Of a stretch of 64,000 bases of DNA, positions 52,894-61,063 are shown piece after piece. The position numbers and the translations under genes were made by a program. Under the pieces are notes generated by a model that saw nothing but the letters and a program-made list of their open reading frames with translations, was not told the origin of the DNA and ran no database searches. The stretch covers positions 33,609 to 97,608 of the forward strand of contig QHXR01000006.1 in NCBI GenBank assembly GCA_003223025.1, written 5' to 3'. Each line of letters starts with the position of its first letter. Position 1 is the first letter of the stretch. This DNA is from Acidobacteriota bacterium. GTDB lineage: Bacteria > Acidobacteriota > Blastocatellia > Pyrinomonadales > Pyrinomonadaceae.

Positions 52894-54048
52894 TTACAAC
52901 ACTTCTTTCATTCTTCGCACGCCTTCGGCCATGAGCTCTTCGGTGTTGCAAAACGAAATTCTCAAAAATCCTTTTGCTTCGTCACCGAACGCGATGCCGG
53001 GAACCGTGACCACGCGATTCTGTAAAAACTTCTCCGCGATCTCGATGTCGTCGCCGAGCGATCGAACATCGAGCATCGTATAAAAAGCGCCTTCGGGCGA
53101 TGTCGAGTTTAGGCCAAGCTCTTTCTTGAAAAGCTCGACGAGAAACTCGCCGCGCTTCTTATAGACATCGCGGGCGATCTGCTTTGCTTCCTCGGCTTCG
53201 TCAGTCCACGCGAGCAGTGAAGCTTTCTGAGTTATCGTCGATGTGCAAACCGTCGTGAACCCGTGGAGCACTTGAATGGCGTTGATGAGTTCCGGATCTT
53301 TGCACGCCGCCCATCCGAGTCGCCATCCGGTCATCGACAAACTTTTCGACAGCCCGCTGACGATGATCGTCTTCTCGTAGTATTCACTCGCCGAATGCGG
53401 CCGTTCGCCGAAATAAAGATCGCTGTAAATCTCATCGGAGATCAGCCAGATTCCGGTCCCTTCCAAAGCCCCGGCGATCTGTTTCAGATTTTCTTCGGTC
53501 AGGATCTTTCCGGTCGGATTCGACGGAGAGATAACGACCGCGAGCTTTGTTCGATCGGTGATCTGAGATTTGAAATTTTCAATATCGAATGCAAAATCTC
53601 CATCCGCCGGCATTCGGTAATAGACCGGCGTCGCTTCGGCGATCCTGGTGCACGCATCGTAGGCGGGGAAACTTGGATTCGGCAGCAGCACTTCGTCGCC
53701 CGCTTCGACCGTGCACATGAACGCATCGGTCATCGCCTCCTGCGATCCGCAGGTCACGACGACTCCCGTCCGCGGCAGTTCGAGATGCGGATACTGCTCC
53801 GCGATCTTGTCTCGAAGCGCCGGGATTCCCGGATGCGATGTGTATCCGTTCTGCTCGTCGCGAGCGATGCGTGCGGCTTCGTCGCGCATGAACTGCGGCG
53901 TCGGAAGATCAGGTTCGCCGAGTCCGAAGTTAATGCTGTCGGGCAACGCTCGCTCAAAGAATTGACGGATCAGCGTCGGCTGCAGTCCGCGCATTCGCGC
54001 CGGCAATTCAAAAGACTTCGCGTTTAAGGATTCGACTCTGGCGCTCAT
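52894..54048 (-). CDS. class I/II PLP-dependent aminotransferase
   Basis: 384 residues. Fold type I: NFGLGEPDLPTPQFMRDEAA, YTSHPGIPALRDKIAEQ, VTCGSQEAMTDAFMCTVEAG, ISPSNPTGKILTEENLKQIA, LISDEIYSDLYFGERP and IIVSGLSKSLSMTGWRLGWA (PLP Lys in SKS). It resembles aspartate or LL-DAP/succinyl-DAP aminotransferases. In the DAP operon with dapD (succinylase variant), a role as N-succinyl-DAP aminotransferase (DapC) is the natural inference. Its start overlaps the CsbD-like gene (ATGA). Confidence 0.92.
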   Translation of the reverse strand: MSARVESLNAKSFELPARMRGLQPTLIRQFFERALPDSINFGLGEPDLPTPQFMRDEAARIARDEQNGYTSHPGIPALRDKIAEQYPHLELPRTGVVVTCGSQEAMTDAFMCTVEAGDEVLLPNPSFPAYDACTRIAEATPVYYRMPADGDFAFDIENFKSQITDRTKLAVVISPSNPTGKILTEENLKQIAGALEGTGIWLISDEIYSDLYFGERPHSASEYYEKTIIVSGLSKSLSMTGWRLGWAACKDPELINAIQVLHGFTTVCTSTITQKASLLAWTDEAEEAKQIARDVYKKRGEFLVELFKKELGLNSTSPEGAFYTMLDVRSLGDDIEIAEKFLQNRVVTVPGIAFGDEAKGFLRISFCNTEELMAEGVRRMKEVL

Positions 54049-54272
54049 TCCGTCTCCGCGTCTCCGCGTCGCCCAGACTCCGTGTCCAGTCCTTCGTCTT
54101 CGAGATCCTCACGCACATCACCGACCTCGGCGTTATACTCGCCTTCGGCAACCGTGATCGGGTCGCCTGTGAGAGCTCCGCCGATGAACTCGATCTCACC
54201 GATTATCTTTTGTCCGAGGCCCGAAACGCTGTCTGCCAATCCGTGATCTTCTTTTTCTTCTGGTTCTGTCAT
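54045..54272 (-). CDS. small acidic CsbD-like protein
   Basis: 75 residues, rich in Glu/Asp. The middle (LGQKIIGEIEFIGGALTGDP, ITVAEGEYNAEVGDVRED) recalls CsbD stress proteins, weakly. The last 12 residues (ESGRRGDAETE) are encoded by GGAGACGCGGAGACGG repeat words. The TGA overlaps the aminotransferase ATG by 4 nt. Function unknown. Confidence 0.55.
   Translation of the reverse strand: MTEPEEKEDHGLADSVSGLGQKIIGEIEFIGGALTGDPITVAEGEYNAEVGDVREDLEDEGLDTESGRRGDAETE
54050..54086. repeat. one arm of the GCGGAGAC repeat inside coding sequence
   Basis: CCGTCTCCGCGTCTCCGCGT and on, encoding the C-terminus of the CsbD-like protein. Same words at 7185-7269 and 34399-34537. Confidence 0.6.
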
Positions 54273-54379
54273 GGTGAAACTTCCAATTCCATTCTAGGCG
54301 ATTTTTTTGAAGTTGTCAGAGGTTCAGAATTCGCTAGTCTTTCTTCTCTCGTGTGACTCGATGTTTGGGTCTTGATTCG

Positions 54380-54461
54380 AACTATCCACTTGTCACTTAA
54401 ATTATCCACTGAAGAAAGTCATTCTTTTCAGTGGATAGTTTTAAGTGACAAGTGGATAGTT
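54380..54461. repeat. tight inverted repeat between dapD and CsbD-like gene
   Basis: Left arm 54380-54413 (AACTATCCACTTGTCACTTA and on) and right arm 54427-54461 are complementary with one or two mismatches. Loop about 13 nt. The words ATCCACT and GTCACTT/AAGTGAC repeat inside the arms. Located in the 255-bp gap. Confidence 0.85.
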
Positions 54462-54527
54462 CCGGAATAACCACCCACGAAACACGCGAAACAACAACAA
54501 TACCGTCGATTTTGCGGAACGGAGGGG

Positions 54528-55358
54528 CTATCTAAGATAGTCTTCGAGCTTTGTCGATGCGTCGGTCTTTTCGTCTCGATATTTGACAATGATAGGGCAG
54601 TAGATCGCGAGTCCGTTCGCCTTTCCAAAATCATTCGTCACCGCGCGGGAGCCTTGCACGACGACGGCTCCGGCCGGGATCTCGAGCGATCCGCCGTCTT
54701 CTGATTTGATGATGCGATTGTTCGGCAGATCGAAGACCGGAGTCGATCGAGTGAGGATCACGCCGCTCGCGAGAACCGCTCGTTCGCGCACAATCGTGCC
54801 TTCATAAACTCCGGTATTTCCGCCGACGAGCACGTCGTCTTCAATGATGACCGGCGTCGCATTCACCGGTTCGAGCACACCGCCGATCTGTGCGGCTGCA
54901 GAAAGATGCACGCGTTTTCCGATCTGCGCACATGATCCGACGAGCGCGTGCGAATCGACCATCGTTCCTTCGTCGACATACGCTCCGACATTTATATAAG
55001 CCTGGGGCACGACCACGACTCCGGGTGCGACGTATGAACCGTCGCGGATCGTCGATCCGCCGATAACGATGCGAACGCCGTCGTCGAGCGACATCGGCCG
55101 AAGCGGAAATGTGTCTTTGTCGAAGAATCTAAACGTCTCGGTCGACATCGACATCTCGATCATCTTTCCCATCCGGAAGCCGAGAAGAATTCCCTGCTTG
55201 ACCCACGAGTTCGCGTGCCAGGTTTTGTCGTGGTGTCGAACCGCGGAACGGATCTCGCCCGTCCTGAGCGCGGTCTTGAAATGTTCGTAAACCTCGCGAT
55301 CATCTGCGATGAATTCAGTCGCGGCGAACATCGCTTCTATTTTGTCTTGTAAGCTCAC
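54528..55358 (-). CDS. dapD: 2,3,4,5-tetrahydropyridine-2,6-dicarboxylate N-succinyltransferase
   Basis: 276 residues. N-terminal helical domain ([20 protein letters not shown]), then a left-handed beta-helix of hexapeptide repeats ([60 protein letters not shown]). Transfers succinyl from succinyl-CoA in the succinylase route to meso-DAP. Ends LEDYLR. No promoter recognised between dapD and the ABM gene; 14-bp gap. Confidence 0.96.
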   Translation of the reverse strand: MSLQDKIEAMFAATEFIADDREVYEHFKTALRTGEIRSAVRHHDKTWHANSWVKQGILLGFRMGKMIEMSMSTETFRFFDKDTFPLRPMSLDDGVRIVIGGSTIRDGSYVAPGVVVVPQAYINVGAYVDEGTMVDSHALVGSCAQIGKRVHLSAAAQIGGVLEPVNATPVIIEDDVLVGGNTGVYEGTIVRERAVLASGVILTRSTPVFDLPNNRIIKSEDGGSLEIPAGAVVVQGSRAVTNDFGKANGLAIYCPIIVKYRDEKTDASTKLEDYLR

Positions 55359-55372
55359 TTGTTATATTCCCT

Positions 55373-55675
55373 TCAAAACTCAAACGTTTCGCAATGCTGA
55401 ACCGACGGCTCAAATTCCAGCAGATACTTTGAATCGTCGGGATAATACTTCGCCTTCTCAAAGTTTTCGCCGGCGAATTTTTTTATGCTCTCGTAGTCGT
55501 CCCACTTGGTCACAGTCCAGAAGTGACAGATGTCGCCTTCGATCCGTCGCCATATCTCGACACTCAGGTTTCCCTTGACGCTTTTGTAATCCGCAACTCC
55601 GGTGTCAACGAGGAATTGGAGATACTCATCGGCATGCTGCGCCCTTGTTCGTCCGTGCCAGATGCGTGTGATCAT
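55373..55675 (-). CDS. antibiotic biosynthesis monooxygenase (ABM)-like small protein
   Basis: 100 residues, dimeric alpha/beta barrel type. MITRIWHGRTRAQHADEYLQ and CHFWTVTKWDDYESIKKFAG fit the ABM/EthD-like fold with the usual start R.W.G.T. Substrate unknown. Between dapD and a lipoprotein gene. Confidence 0.75.
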   Translation of the reverse strand: MITRIWHGRTRAQHADEYLQFLVDTGVADYKSVKGNLSVEIWRRIEGDICHFWTVTKWDDYESIKKFAGENFEKAKYYPDDSKYLLEFEPSVQHCETFEF

Positions 55676-55705
55676 TGGAATCGTGGCAGACGTTCACTCT
55701 CTCAG

Positions 55706-56221
55706 TCAGTCCTCTGCCTTTGGCAAAGCCTTGTAGGCGATAAAATAATTACCCGAGCTCTTTTCCTGGAACTGCTTAAATAGCTGTGGAGCTCCCTCAA
55801 ACGTCATCTTTCCGGTTTCACCTTTCATCTCAAGTCGCGTAATCGGAAAGTCCCTGTATCCATCGCGAAAAAACATATCGCCGCCTGCTGTAAGAATTCG
55901 CACGGCCTCGTGCGGTGCGATCCTGAACCGGACGGTTCCGGTTTTCGGATCGTATGTGTATTGTTCGGAGGGAACAGGAATCCAATCCTCCTGAGTGACA
56001 TCTCGTTCCCAAACAAGAATAGGAACACGCGCAGGAGCAAGGCTGGGAGCGAGACTGTCAGTTTGAGACGGCGCAGTGAAAATGTTCTTCGCCAAAACCG
56101 CGTACTCGACTTCAATCGTTTTGTCCGATTCGTTCACCAGGGCAAATGTGACACTGTAGCTGCACGCGGACTGCATCAAAACCAGAAAAAGTAATGACGC
56201 CGATGCGATAATTCTGTTCAT
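55706..56221 (-). CDS. putative lipoprotein in the DAP operon
   Basis: 171 residues. Signal MNRIIASASLLFLVLMQSAC with lipobox QSAC. The body has beta-strands (YSVTFALVNESDKTIEVEYA and, later, EQYTYDPKTGTVRFRIAPHE). No family known to me. It starts 3 nt after the dapA stop (56225), so it is co-translated or at least co-transcribed. Confidence 0.7.
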   Translation of the reverse strand: MNRIIASASLLFLVLMQSACSYSVTFALVNESDKTIEVEYAVLAKNIFTAPSQTDSLAPSLAPARVPILVWERDVTQEDWIPVPSEQYTYDPKTGTVRFRIAPHEAVRILTAGGDMFFRDGYRDFPITRLEMKGETGKMTFEGAPQLFKQFQEKSSGNYFIAYKALPKAED

Positions 56222-56224
56222 ACT

Positions 56225-57124
56225 TCAAAGCTTGATTTCCTTCATCACCGCTTTTAGCTTCGCCTGAGTCTCCTTCGTGATCGGCACCAACGGCAGACGT
56301 AGATTTTCTTCGAGTAGTCCCATTTCTTTCATGACGAACTTGCACGGCGCCGGCGATGATTCGATAAAGTTCGCTTCCATCAGATCGAGATACTTGAAAT
56401 GGATCCTGCGCGCAAATCGCATCGAACCGGCGAGTGCGTACGCGACCATCCTCGAAGTTTCCTTAGGGATCTCATTCGAGCAGACCGAAACCAATCCGTC
56501 GCCGCCCAGAGAAATGAATGGAAGCGCCGTCGCGTCGTCGCCCGAGAATACTTTGAAATTCTTCGACCGATTTTTCATGATCTCCATGACTTGCGAGAAA
56601 TTTCCCGACGCTTCTTTTGTCGCGACGATGTTGTCGAATTTCTCGGCGAGCTTGAGCGTCGTCTCGGCCGAGATGTTTGAGGATGTTCGTCCCGGAACGT
56701 TGTATAACATGATCGGAAATTCGCGAACCGATCGCGCGATCTCTGAGAAATGCGCGAACATTCCGGCTTGAGTCGGCTTGTTGTAATACGGCGCGACGAC
56801 GAGTGCCGCATCGGCTCCGACTTCGCGAGCTTTGCGTGTGAAATCGATCGTAGCTGCTGTGTTGTTGCTTCCGGTTCCCGCGATTACCTTCGCTTTCGCT
56901 CCCTTCGCGACCTCGACCGTCATGCGGATCACGTGAAGCCGCTCCGAGTCGGACATCGTCACACTTTCGCCAGTCGTACCGCAGGGCACGAGCAAATTCA
57001 CTCCGCCTTTTATCTGACGAGCGATGAGCTTGCGGAAACAATCGTCATCGATCGATCCGTTCTTTTTAAACGGCGTCACAAGCGCCGTCGAGCAACCGCG
57101 CATCCAATCAATTCGTGTGGTCAT
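56225..57124 (-). CDS. dapA: 4-hydroxy-tetrahydrodipicolinate synthase
   Basis: Condenses pyruvate with aspartate semialdehyde. 299 residues. Seen: GCSTALVTPFKKNGSIDDD, VPCGTTGESVTM (GTTGE), APYYNKPTQAGMFAHF, YNVPGRTSSNI (Tyr) and VATKEASGNF (Schiff-base Lys). Class I aldolase, TIM barrel. The start at 57124 is set by homology. Two CGACAAACT dyads lie just upstream and no Shine-Dalgarno is seen. Confidence 0.97.
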   Translation of the reverse strand: MTTRIDWMRGCSTALVTPFKKNGSIDDDCFRKLIARQIKGGVNLLVPCGTTGESVTMSDSERLHVIRMTVEVAKGAKAKVIAGTGSNNTAATIDFTRKAREVGADAALVVAPYYNKPTQAGMFAHFSEIARSVREFPIMLYNVPGRTSSNISAETTLKLAEKFDNIVATKEASGNFSQVMEIMKNRSKNFKVFSGDDATALPFISLGGDGLVSVCSNEIPKETSRMVAYALAGSMRFARRIHFKYLDLMEANFIESSPAPCKFVMKEMGLLEENLRLPLVPITKETQAKLKAVMKEIKL

Positions 57125-57135
57125 AAATTGCGGAT

Positions 57136-57190
57136 GACAAACTTTAGTTTGTCGTAAATCTTTTGTAGCACGACAAACTAAAGTTTGTCG
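57136..57190. repeat. two CGACAAACT dyads upstream of dapA
   Basis: Near-palindromes GACAAACTTTAGTTTGTCG (57136-57154) and CGACAAACTAAAGTTTGTCG (57171-57190), 17 nt apart, 12 nt before the dapA ATG. The pair together can also fold as one long hairpin. Confidence 0.82.
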
Positions 57191-57298
57191 TCCGTCCTGC
57201 ACACTTCCTCGATCAAATCCGTGAACTCACAAAACATCTTTTTTTTCCGGACGATCCGCCACTCCGCGAAAAGAAATCTTCCCGAAGGCGGAACTGCC

Positions 57299-57643
57299 TT
57301 ACGAATACAAGTGTTTTTTTGCGCAATCATCGCAAAATGAGTAAAGCGATTTCATGTGCGACATACTTTGAAGCCGAGTTCCGCAGTCGTTACAATGGAT
57401 CCGATAGTAGAAGTTTGCAACTATTAAGAACGCGATCGCGGGAATCGACAGAAGCACGGCGACGATCTCGAAAAAAGCACCAACCGTCGCAAAAAACAAT
57501 AGCATCGCTGATGCGAGTGATATGCCCCGTCCCCATTTGTTAACTTGTGGATTTTGGCTCCGCTTTAAGATGTAGGTCTGGAGCGCCGCGAGAAGAAACC
57601 ATCCGACTAACCAGACAAAAATCAGAATCGAGCTACCTTTCAT
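57299..57643 (-). CDS. small membrane protein with C-terminal zinc ribbon
   Basis: 114 residues: three or so TM segments (SILIFVWLVGWFLLAALQTY, LASAMLLFFATVGAFFEIVA, VLLSIPAIAFLIVANFYY) and a C-terminal CNDCGTRLQSM...FCDDCAKKH, two CxxC pairs for zinc. No family recognised. It overlaps the dapB stop by 11 nt (57633-57643), so it belongs to the dap unit. Confidence 0.7.
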   Translation of the reverse strand: MKGSSILIFVWLVGWFLLAALQTYILKRSQNPQVNKWGRGISLASAMLLFFATVGAFFEIVAVLLSIPAIAFLIVANFYYRIHCNDCGTRLQSMSHMKSLYSFCDDCAKKHLYS

Positions 57644-58325
57644 CAGACAATTCGCCTAAGACATCTGCGAACTCGTAGAATCCTTTCTTCCCGACAATCC
57701 ACTCTGCCGCGAGGATCGCACCGGATGCAAATCCCTCGCGCGAGCGAGCTAAGTGCTCGAGCAATATCTGATCAGCGGTACCATCGAAGCCGACGCGATG
57801 AGTGCCCGGAATGTTTCCCGCACGCGTCGCAGACACGCTGAAATCATTCGTGATATGACGAGATACGACTTCTTTCAATTTCAGCGCCGTTCCACTCGGA
57901 GCGTCTTTCTTTCGTGAATGATGCTGCTCTTCGAGGAACGCTTCGTACTCCGGAAATTTCGCGAATAGTTCAGACGCAAAATCGACGACGCGATAGAACA
58001 AATTTACTCCGATCGAAAAATTCGCACCGAAAACAAGCGAACCGTCCGCGTCTCCCACGAGACGTTCCATCTCTTCCCGCTGAGCATTCCACCCGGTTGT
58101 CCCTTCTACGAGTGGGACTCCGGCGATCATACAAGCCTCGACGTTTCGCCGCACAGCTTCGGCAGTAGTAAAGTCGATCGCGACGTCACATCCTTTGACC
58201 CGCGCGGCGAGGTCATTCGTCGCGTAAGGATGATCGATCACTCCTTCGATCGCGTGCCCTTTTTCTGTCGCCAATCGCTCGATGAGCTTTCCCATCGCTC
58301 CGTAACCAATAAGTGTGATTTTCAT
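57633..58325 (-). CDS. dapB: 4-hydroxy-tetrahydrodipicolinate reductase
   Basis: Reduces the DapA product with NAD(P)H. 230 residues, on the short side (families 230-270). Seen: ITLIGYGAMGKLIERLATEK (NAD loop), GCDVAIDFTTAEAVRRNVEA, VEGTTGWNAQREEM, LVFGANFSIGVNLFYRVVDF and EEQHHSRKKDAPSGTALKLK (catalytic His-His and Lys). First gene of the diaminopimelate operon running to 50735. Confidence 0.96.
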   Translation of the reverse strand: MKITLIGYGAMGKLIERLATEKGHAIEGVIDHPYATNDLAARVKGCDVAIDFTTAEAVRRNVEACMIAGVPLVEGTTGWNAQREEMERLVGDADGSLVFGANFSIGVNLFYRVVDFASELFAKFPEYEAFLEEQHHSRKKDAPSGTALKLKEVVSRHITNDFSVSATRAGNIPGTHRVGFDGTADQILLEHLARSREGFASGAILAAEWIVGKKGFYEFADVLGELSDER

Positions 58326-58506
58326 TTGTTACCCAAGATTTTTTTTTCCGTAGATCGATAACGGGCGGCTCCGAGCGAAGGTTATCCCATTTCTGCACGA
58401 CTTTCAAAAAACGCATTAACGATCCCACTTTGGCGAGTAGCATCTTCTGAACGGCAGTCAGGTTGGGGTTGTTTTTTTTCGTCGCGGAAACTAACGCTGC
58501 GACGGC

Positions 58507-60816
58507 TCAACGAAAATTGCTGATCAGAACGACATCCTGAATCGGATATCCCCGAGCTACGAGCAGACGCTCGCCGTCCGGCGAAAAAGCATAACGGTGG
58601 ATAACGCCGCTTGAGAAGTTCGTCAACGGTCGCGGCTTGCTTCCGTCGCGCGCCTGCACCCACAAATTTGAAACTCCTTTTTCGGAACCGATGTAGATCA
58701 AACCCGAGCCGTCCCGCGTCCAGCCGATCCCAAAGTTTGACGTCGCGAACGTCGGAAGCGGATATCGCTCGAGCTCGGCCCCGTCCGAAGCAGTAGCGAT
58801 TACTATCTCGGGTTTTGAGATTCGCACGCACGAGATCAGCGATCCGTCGGGCGAATACGTCGGAGTCTCACAACTCGCGGTCGCAAGTTTCACCGCCGCC
58901 CCCCCGGATGAGGGGATCTTCATCAGATAACTCTGCGCAACGTTGCTCCCCAATATTGCGGTTTCCGCGACGATGGTCGTCGAATCGGGCGAGATCGTCG
59001 AATCGATCTCATTGCCTTCTCCTTGCGTCACTTGTTTTACTTCGCCGGTCTCGATATCCATCCGGAACAGATGATGATTTTCGCCCTTCACCGTGGAGAA
59101 GATCAGAAATTTCCCGCCCGGGTCTGTACGCAGCTCTTCGAGAAATGGGAACCCTGTTGCAAGTTGTCTCGCCTCCGTGCCGGCTGCCGAGCCCGCGACG
59201 AAAATTCCGATCTCATCCGCCGTTCGGGCGACAAACGCGATCCGTCCGTCGGGTAAAAGGCCGAGCCCGGATCTCCCGTCCGCCAGCCCACGCGTTAGCT
59301 GGATCGCCGACGATGCGTCGCCATTCGCATTCATCGACCAGATCTGAGACGAGCGATTCGCGGGCACCGCCAGGATCGAGCCGTTCTTCGTGACACCGAG
59401 GCTCTCAGGCTCGTGCCGGTTTCCTTCGGTCGTGATGCGTTGCGAAATTCCACCGGGATACGAGATGTAATAGATCTGGTCTCGCCGCGTTGAATACGCG
59501 TCATTCTCGCGCGTAGCGACGGCGACGAAGCCTTTGCCGTCGGGCATCCAGATGGCCTCGAGGACATTGTCCCACTTCTCTTTCGAAAGCTGCGCGACCT
59601 GTCCGGTCGCGACCTTTACAGTGAAGAAAAGGTATCTCGGAATCTTACTTCCGTCATAGAAATCCTGCTCCGCAAAAATTATATCGTCGCCGGCGGGCGA
59701 CCAGGCGGCCGCCGGCGCGAGGACCTTCGTTGCTTGACGTTGCAACAAAACGCGCTCGCTCCGTCCATCGTTATCGGCAATGATCAACATGCTGGTTGAT
59801 CCGCTCATACGGCGAAAAACGAGCTCTTTTCCGTCGGGGGAAAACGAAACAATTCCGTTGACGTCATTCAAAACTTTCGTCAAAGCTCCACCGAGCGTCG
59901 GTATCCGATAGAGGTTGGTCGAGCGCGCAGATTTGTCGTACGCGACGCAATAGATGAACTGGCCATCCGGTGAAAACGTCTTCGCGTGATAGACCTTATC
60001 CGATGATGCGGCGAGCTCGAGCCTCGACGCTTGGCCCGTCTGTTGAAGAAAGAGGCGAAAAGTATCCCCGTCGGCTTCGTGGTAGACAAAATAATTTCCG
60101 TCAGGCGAGATCGTCGCCCCCATCGGAAAACCGCCGTTGGTCAGTCTGACGACATCCCGCTCACGCTTTGACTCGGCTCCCGTTGCCATCGGCATCAGTC
60201 GCGGCCAGAAGAAAATTATCGATCCGACGCCGATGATCACGATCGCGAAAACCGCTATCACAAGCCGCGGCCAAAATCGAGATTCAACCGGCGATCGCGT
60301 CAACTCAACGACGCCCGTTTCAAGATCGGACGTTTGCGGCTTCCAGTCGACGACGCGAAGGACATTCCCATCACGCTCGACGCCTCCAAAATTCACCACC
60401 GATTCGGATCCGAGCGGTTGCAAACCGGGAGCTTGGGCCTCAACCTCCCTGACCTCACCGTTGAAGCGGTAACCACGTCTTCGAAAAGTTTCGATATAAG
60501 GCCGGTCATCGGGCATCGATCCGAGGGTTTTGCGGAGAAGATAGAGGTATTGAGTCAGGTTCGATTCTTCGACGATCGCGTCGTCCCAGACAAGATCGAT
60601 CAGCTCTTCTTTCGGAATGATCGTTCCGGAGCGTTCGACCAACACGGCAAGCGTCTTCGCGACCTTTGCCGCGATCAGGATCTCTTCCCCGTCGCGATAA
60701 AGCATCAGCTTATCGACGTCGAGTGCGAAGTTGTCGAACGCGTAGACCCCGCTTTTACCACTTCCGGCCATCGAGATTCTAAATTGATGAAAACTTGAGG
60801 ATAAATCCAAAGACAT
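58507..60816 (-). CDS. winged-helix DNA-binding/TolB-propeller membrane protein (CadC-like)
   Basis: 769 residues. N-terminal Trans_reg_C winged helix (about 25-115: FDNFALDVDKLMLYRDGEEI, LVWDDAIVEESNLTQYLYLL, YIETFRRRGYRFNGEV), one TM segment (about 180-200, PRLVIAVFAIVIIGVGSIIF), then WD40-like/PD40 propeller repeats (GATISPDGNYFVYHEADG, TFSPDGQFIYCVAY-like AKTFSPDGQFIYC, VSFSPDGKELVFRRM, STISPDSTTIVAETA, YAFSPDGERLLVARG). Transmembrane regulators of this layout sense extracytoplasmic signals; ligand unknown. The ATG at 60816 has AGGAG 7 nt upstream. Confidence 0.9.
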   Translation of the reverse strand: MSLDLSSSFHQFRISMAGSGKSGVYAFDNFALDVDKLMLYRDGEEILIAAKVAKTLAVLVERSGTIIPKEELIDLVWDDAIVEESNLTQYLYLLRKTLGSMPDDRPYIETFRRRGYRFNGEVREVEAQAPGLQPLGSESVVNFGGVERDGNVLRVVDWKPQTSDLETGVVELTRSPVESRFWPRLVIAVFAIVIIGVGSIIFFWPRLMPMATGAESKRERDVVRLTNGGFPMGATISPDGNYFVYHEADGDTFRLFLQQTGQASRLELAASSDKVYHAKTFSPDGQFIYCVAYDKSARSTNLYRIPTLGGALTKVLNDVNGIVSFSPDGKELVFRRMSGSTSMLIIADNDGRSERVLLQRQATKVLAPAAAWSPAGDDIIFAEQDFYDGSKIPRYLFFTVKVATGQVAQLSKEKWDNVLEAIWMPDGKGFVAVATRENDAYSTRRDQIYYISYPGGISQRITTEGNRHEPESLGVTKNGSILAVPANRSSQIWSMNANGDASSAIQLTRGLADGRSGLGLLPDGRIAFVARTADEIGIFVAGSAAGTEARQLATGFPFLEELRTDPGGKFLIFSTVKGENHHLFRMDIETGEVKQVTQGEGNEIDSTISPDSTTIVAETAILGSNVAQSYLMKIPSSGGAAVKLATASCETPTYSPDGSLISCVRISKPEIVIATASDGAELERYPLPTFATSNFGIGWTRDGSGLIYIGSEKGVSNLWVQARDGSKPRPLTNFSSGVIHRYAFSPDGERLLVARGYPIQDVVLISNFR

Positions 60817-61024
60817 ATTCCGCTCCTAGAAATACATTCGTACCTAAGGAGCAGACTTGCCCGTGAGTTGGATAAACAGTTAATCGGCTGTCGATTCAAT
60901 TTAACGCAATTCGTTTGGAATTGAAAGATTCTTTTCGGATGGCCCGGGCGGGCTGCTTTCGGGACATCGTGAGCTACAGGTGGTTCACGGTGTCTCATCT
61001 CCCACTCGAATATTTACGAACTTT

Positions 61025-61045
61025 GCCGGCTGCTCGTCAGCCGGC
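61025..61045 (+). promoter_or_regulatory. hairpin before the ribosome site of the beta-helix gene
   Basis: GCCGGCTG (61025-61032) and CAGCCGGC (61038-61045) form a perfect 8-bp stem with a 5-nt loop, 6 nt upstream of AGGAG (61052-61056). It may influence translation or message stability; no U-run, so not a terminator. Confidence 0.5.
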
Positions 61046-61063
61046 CATCATCAGGAGAAACTA

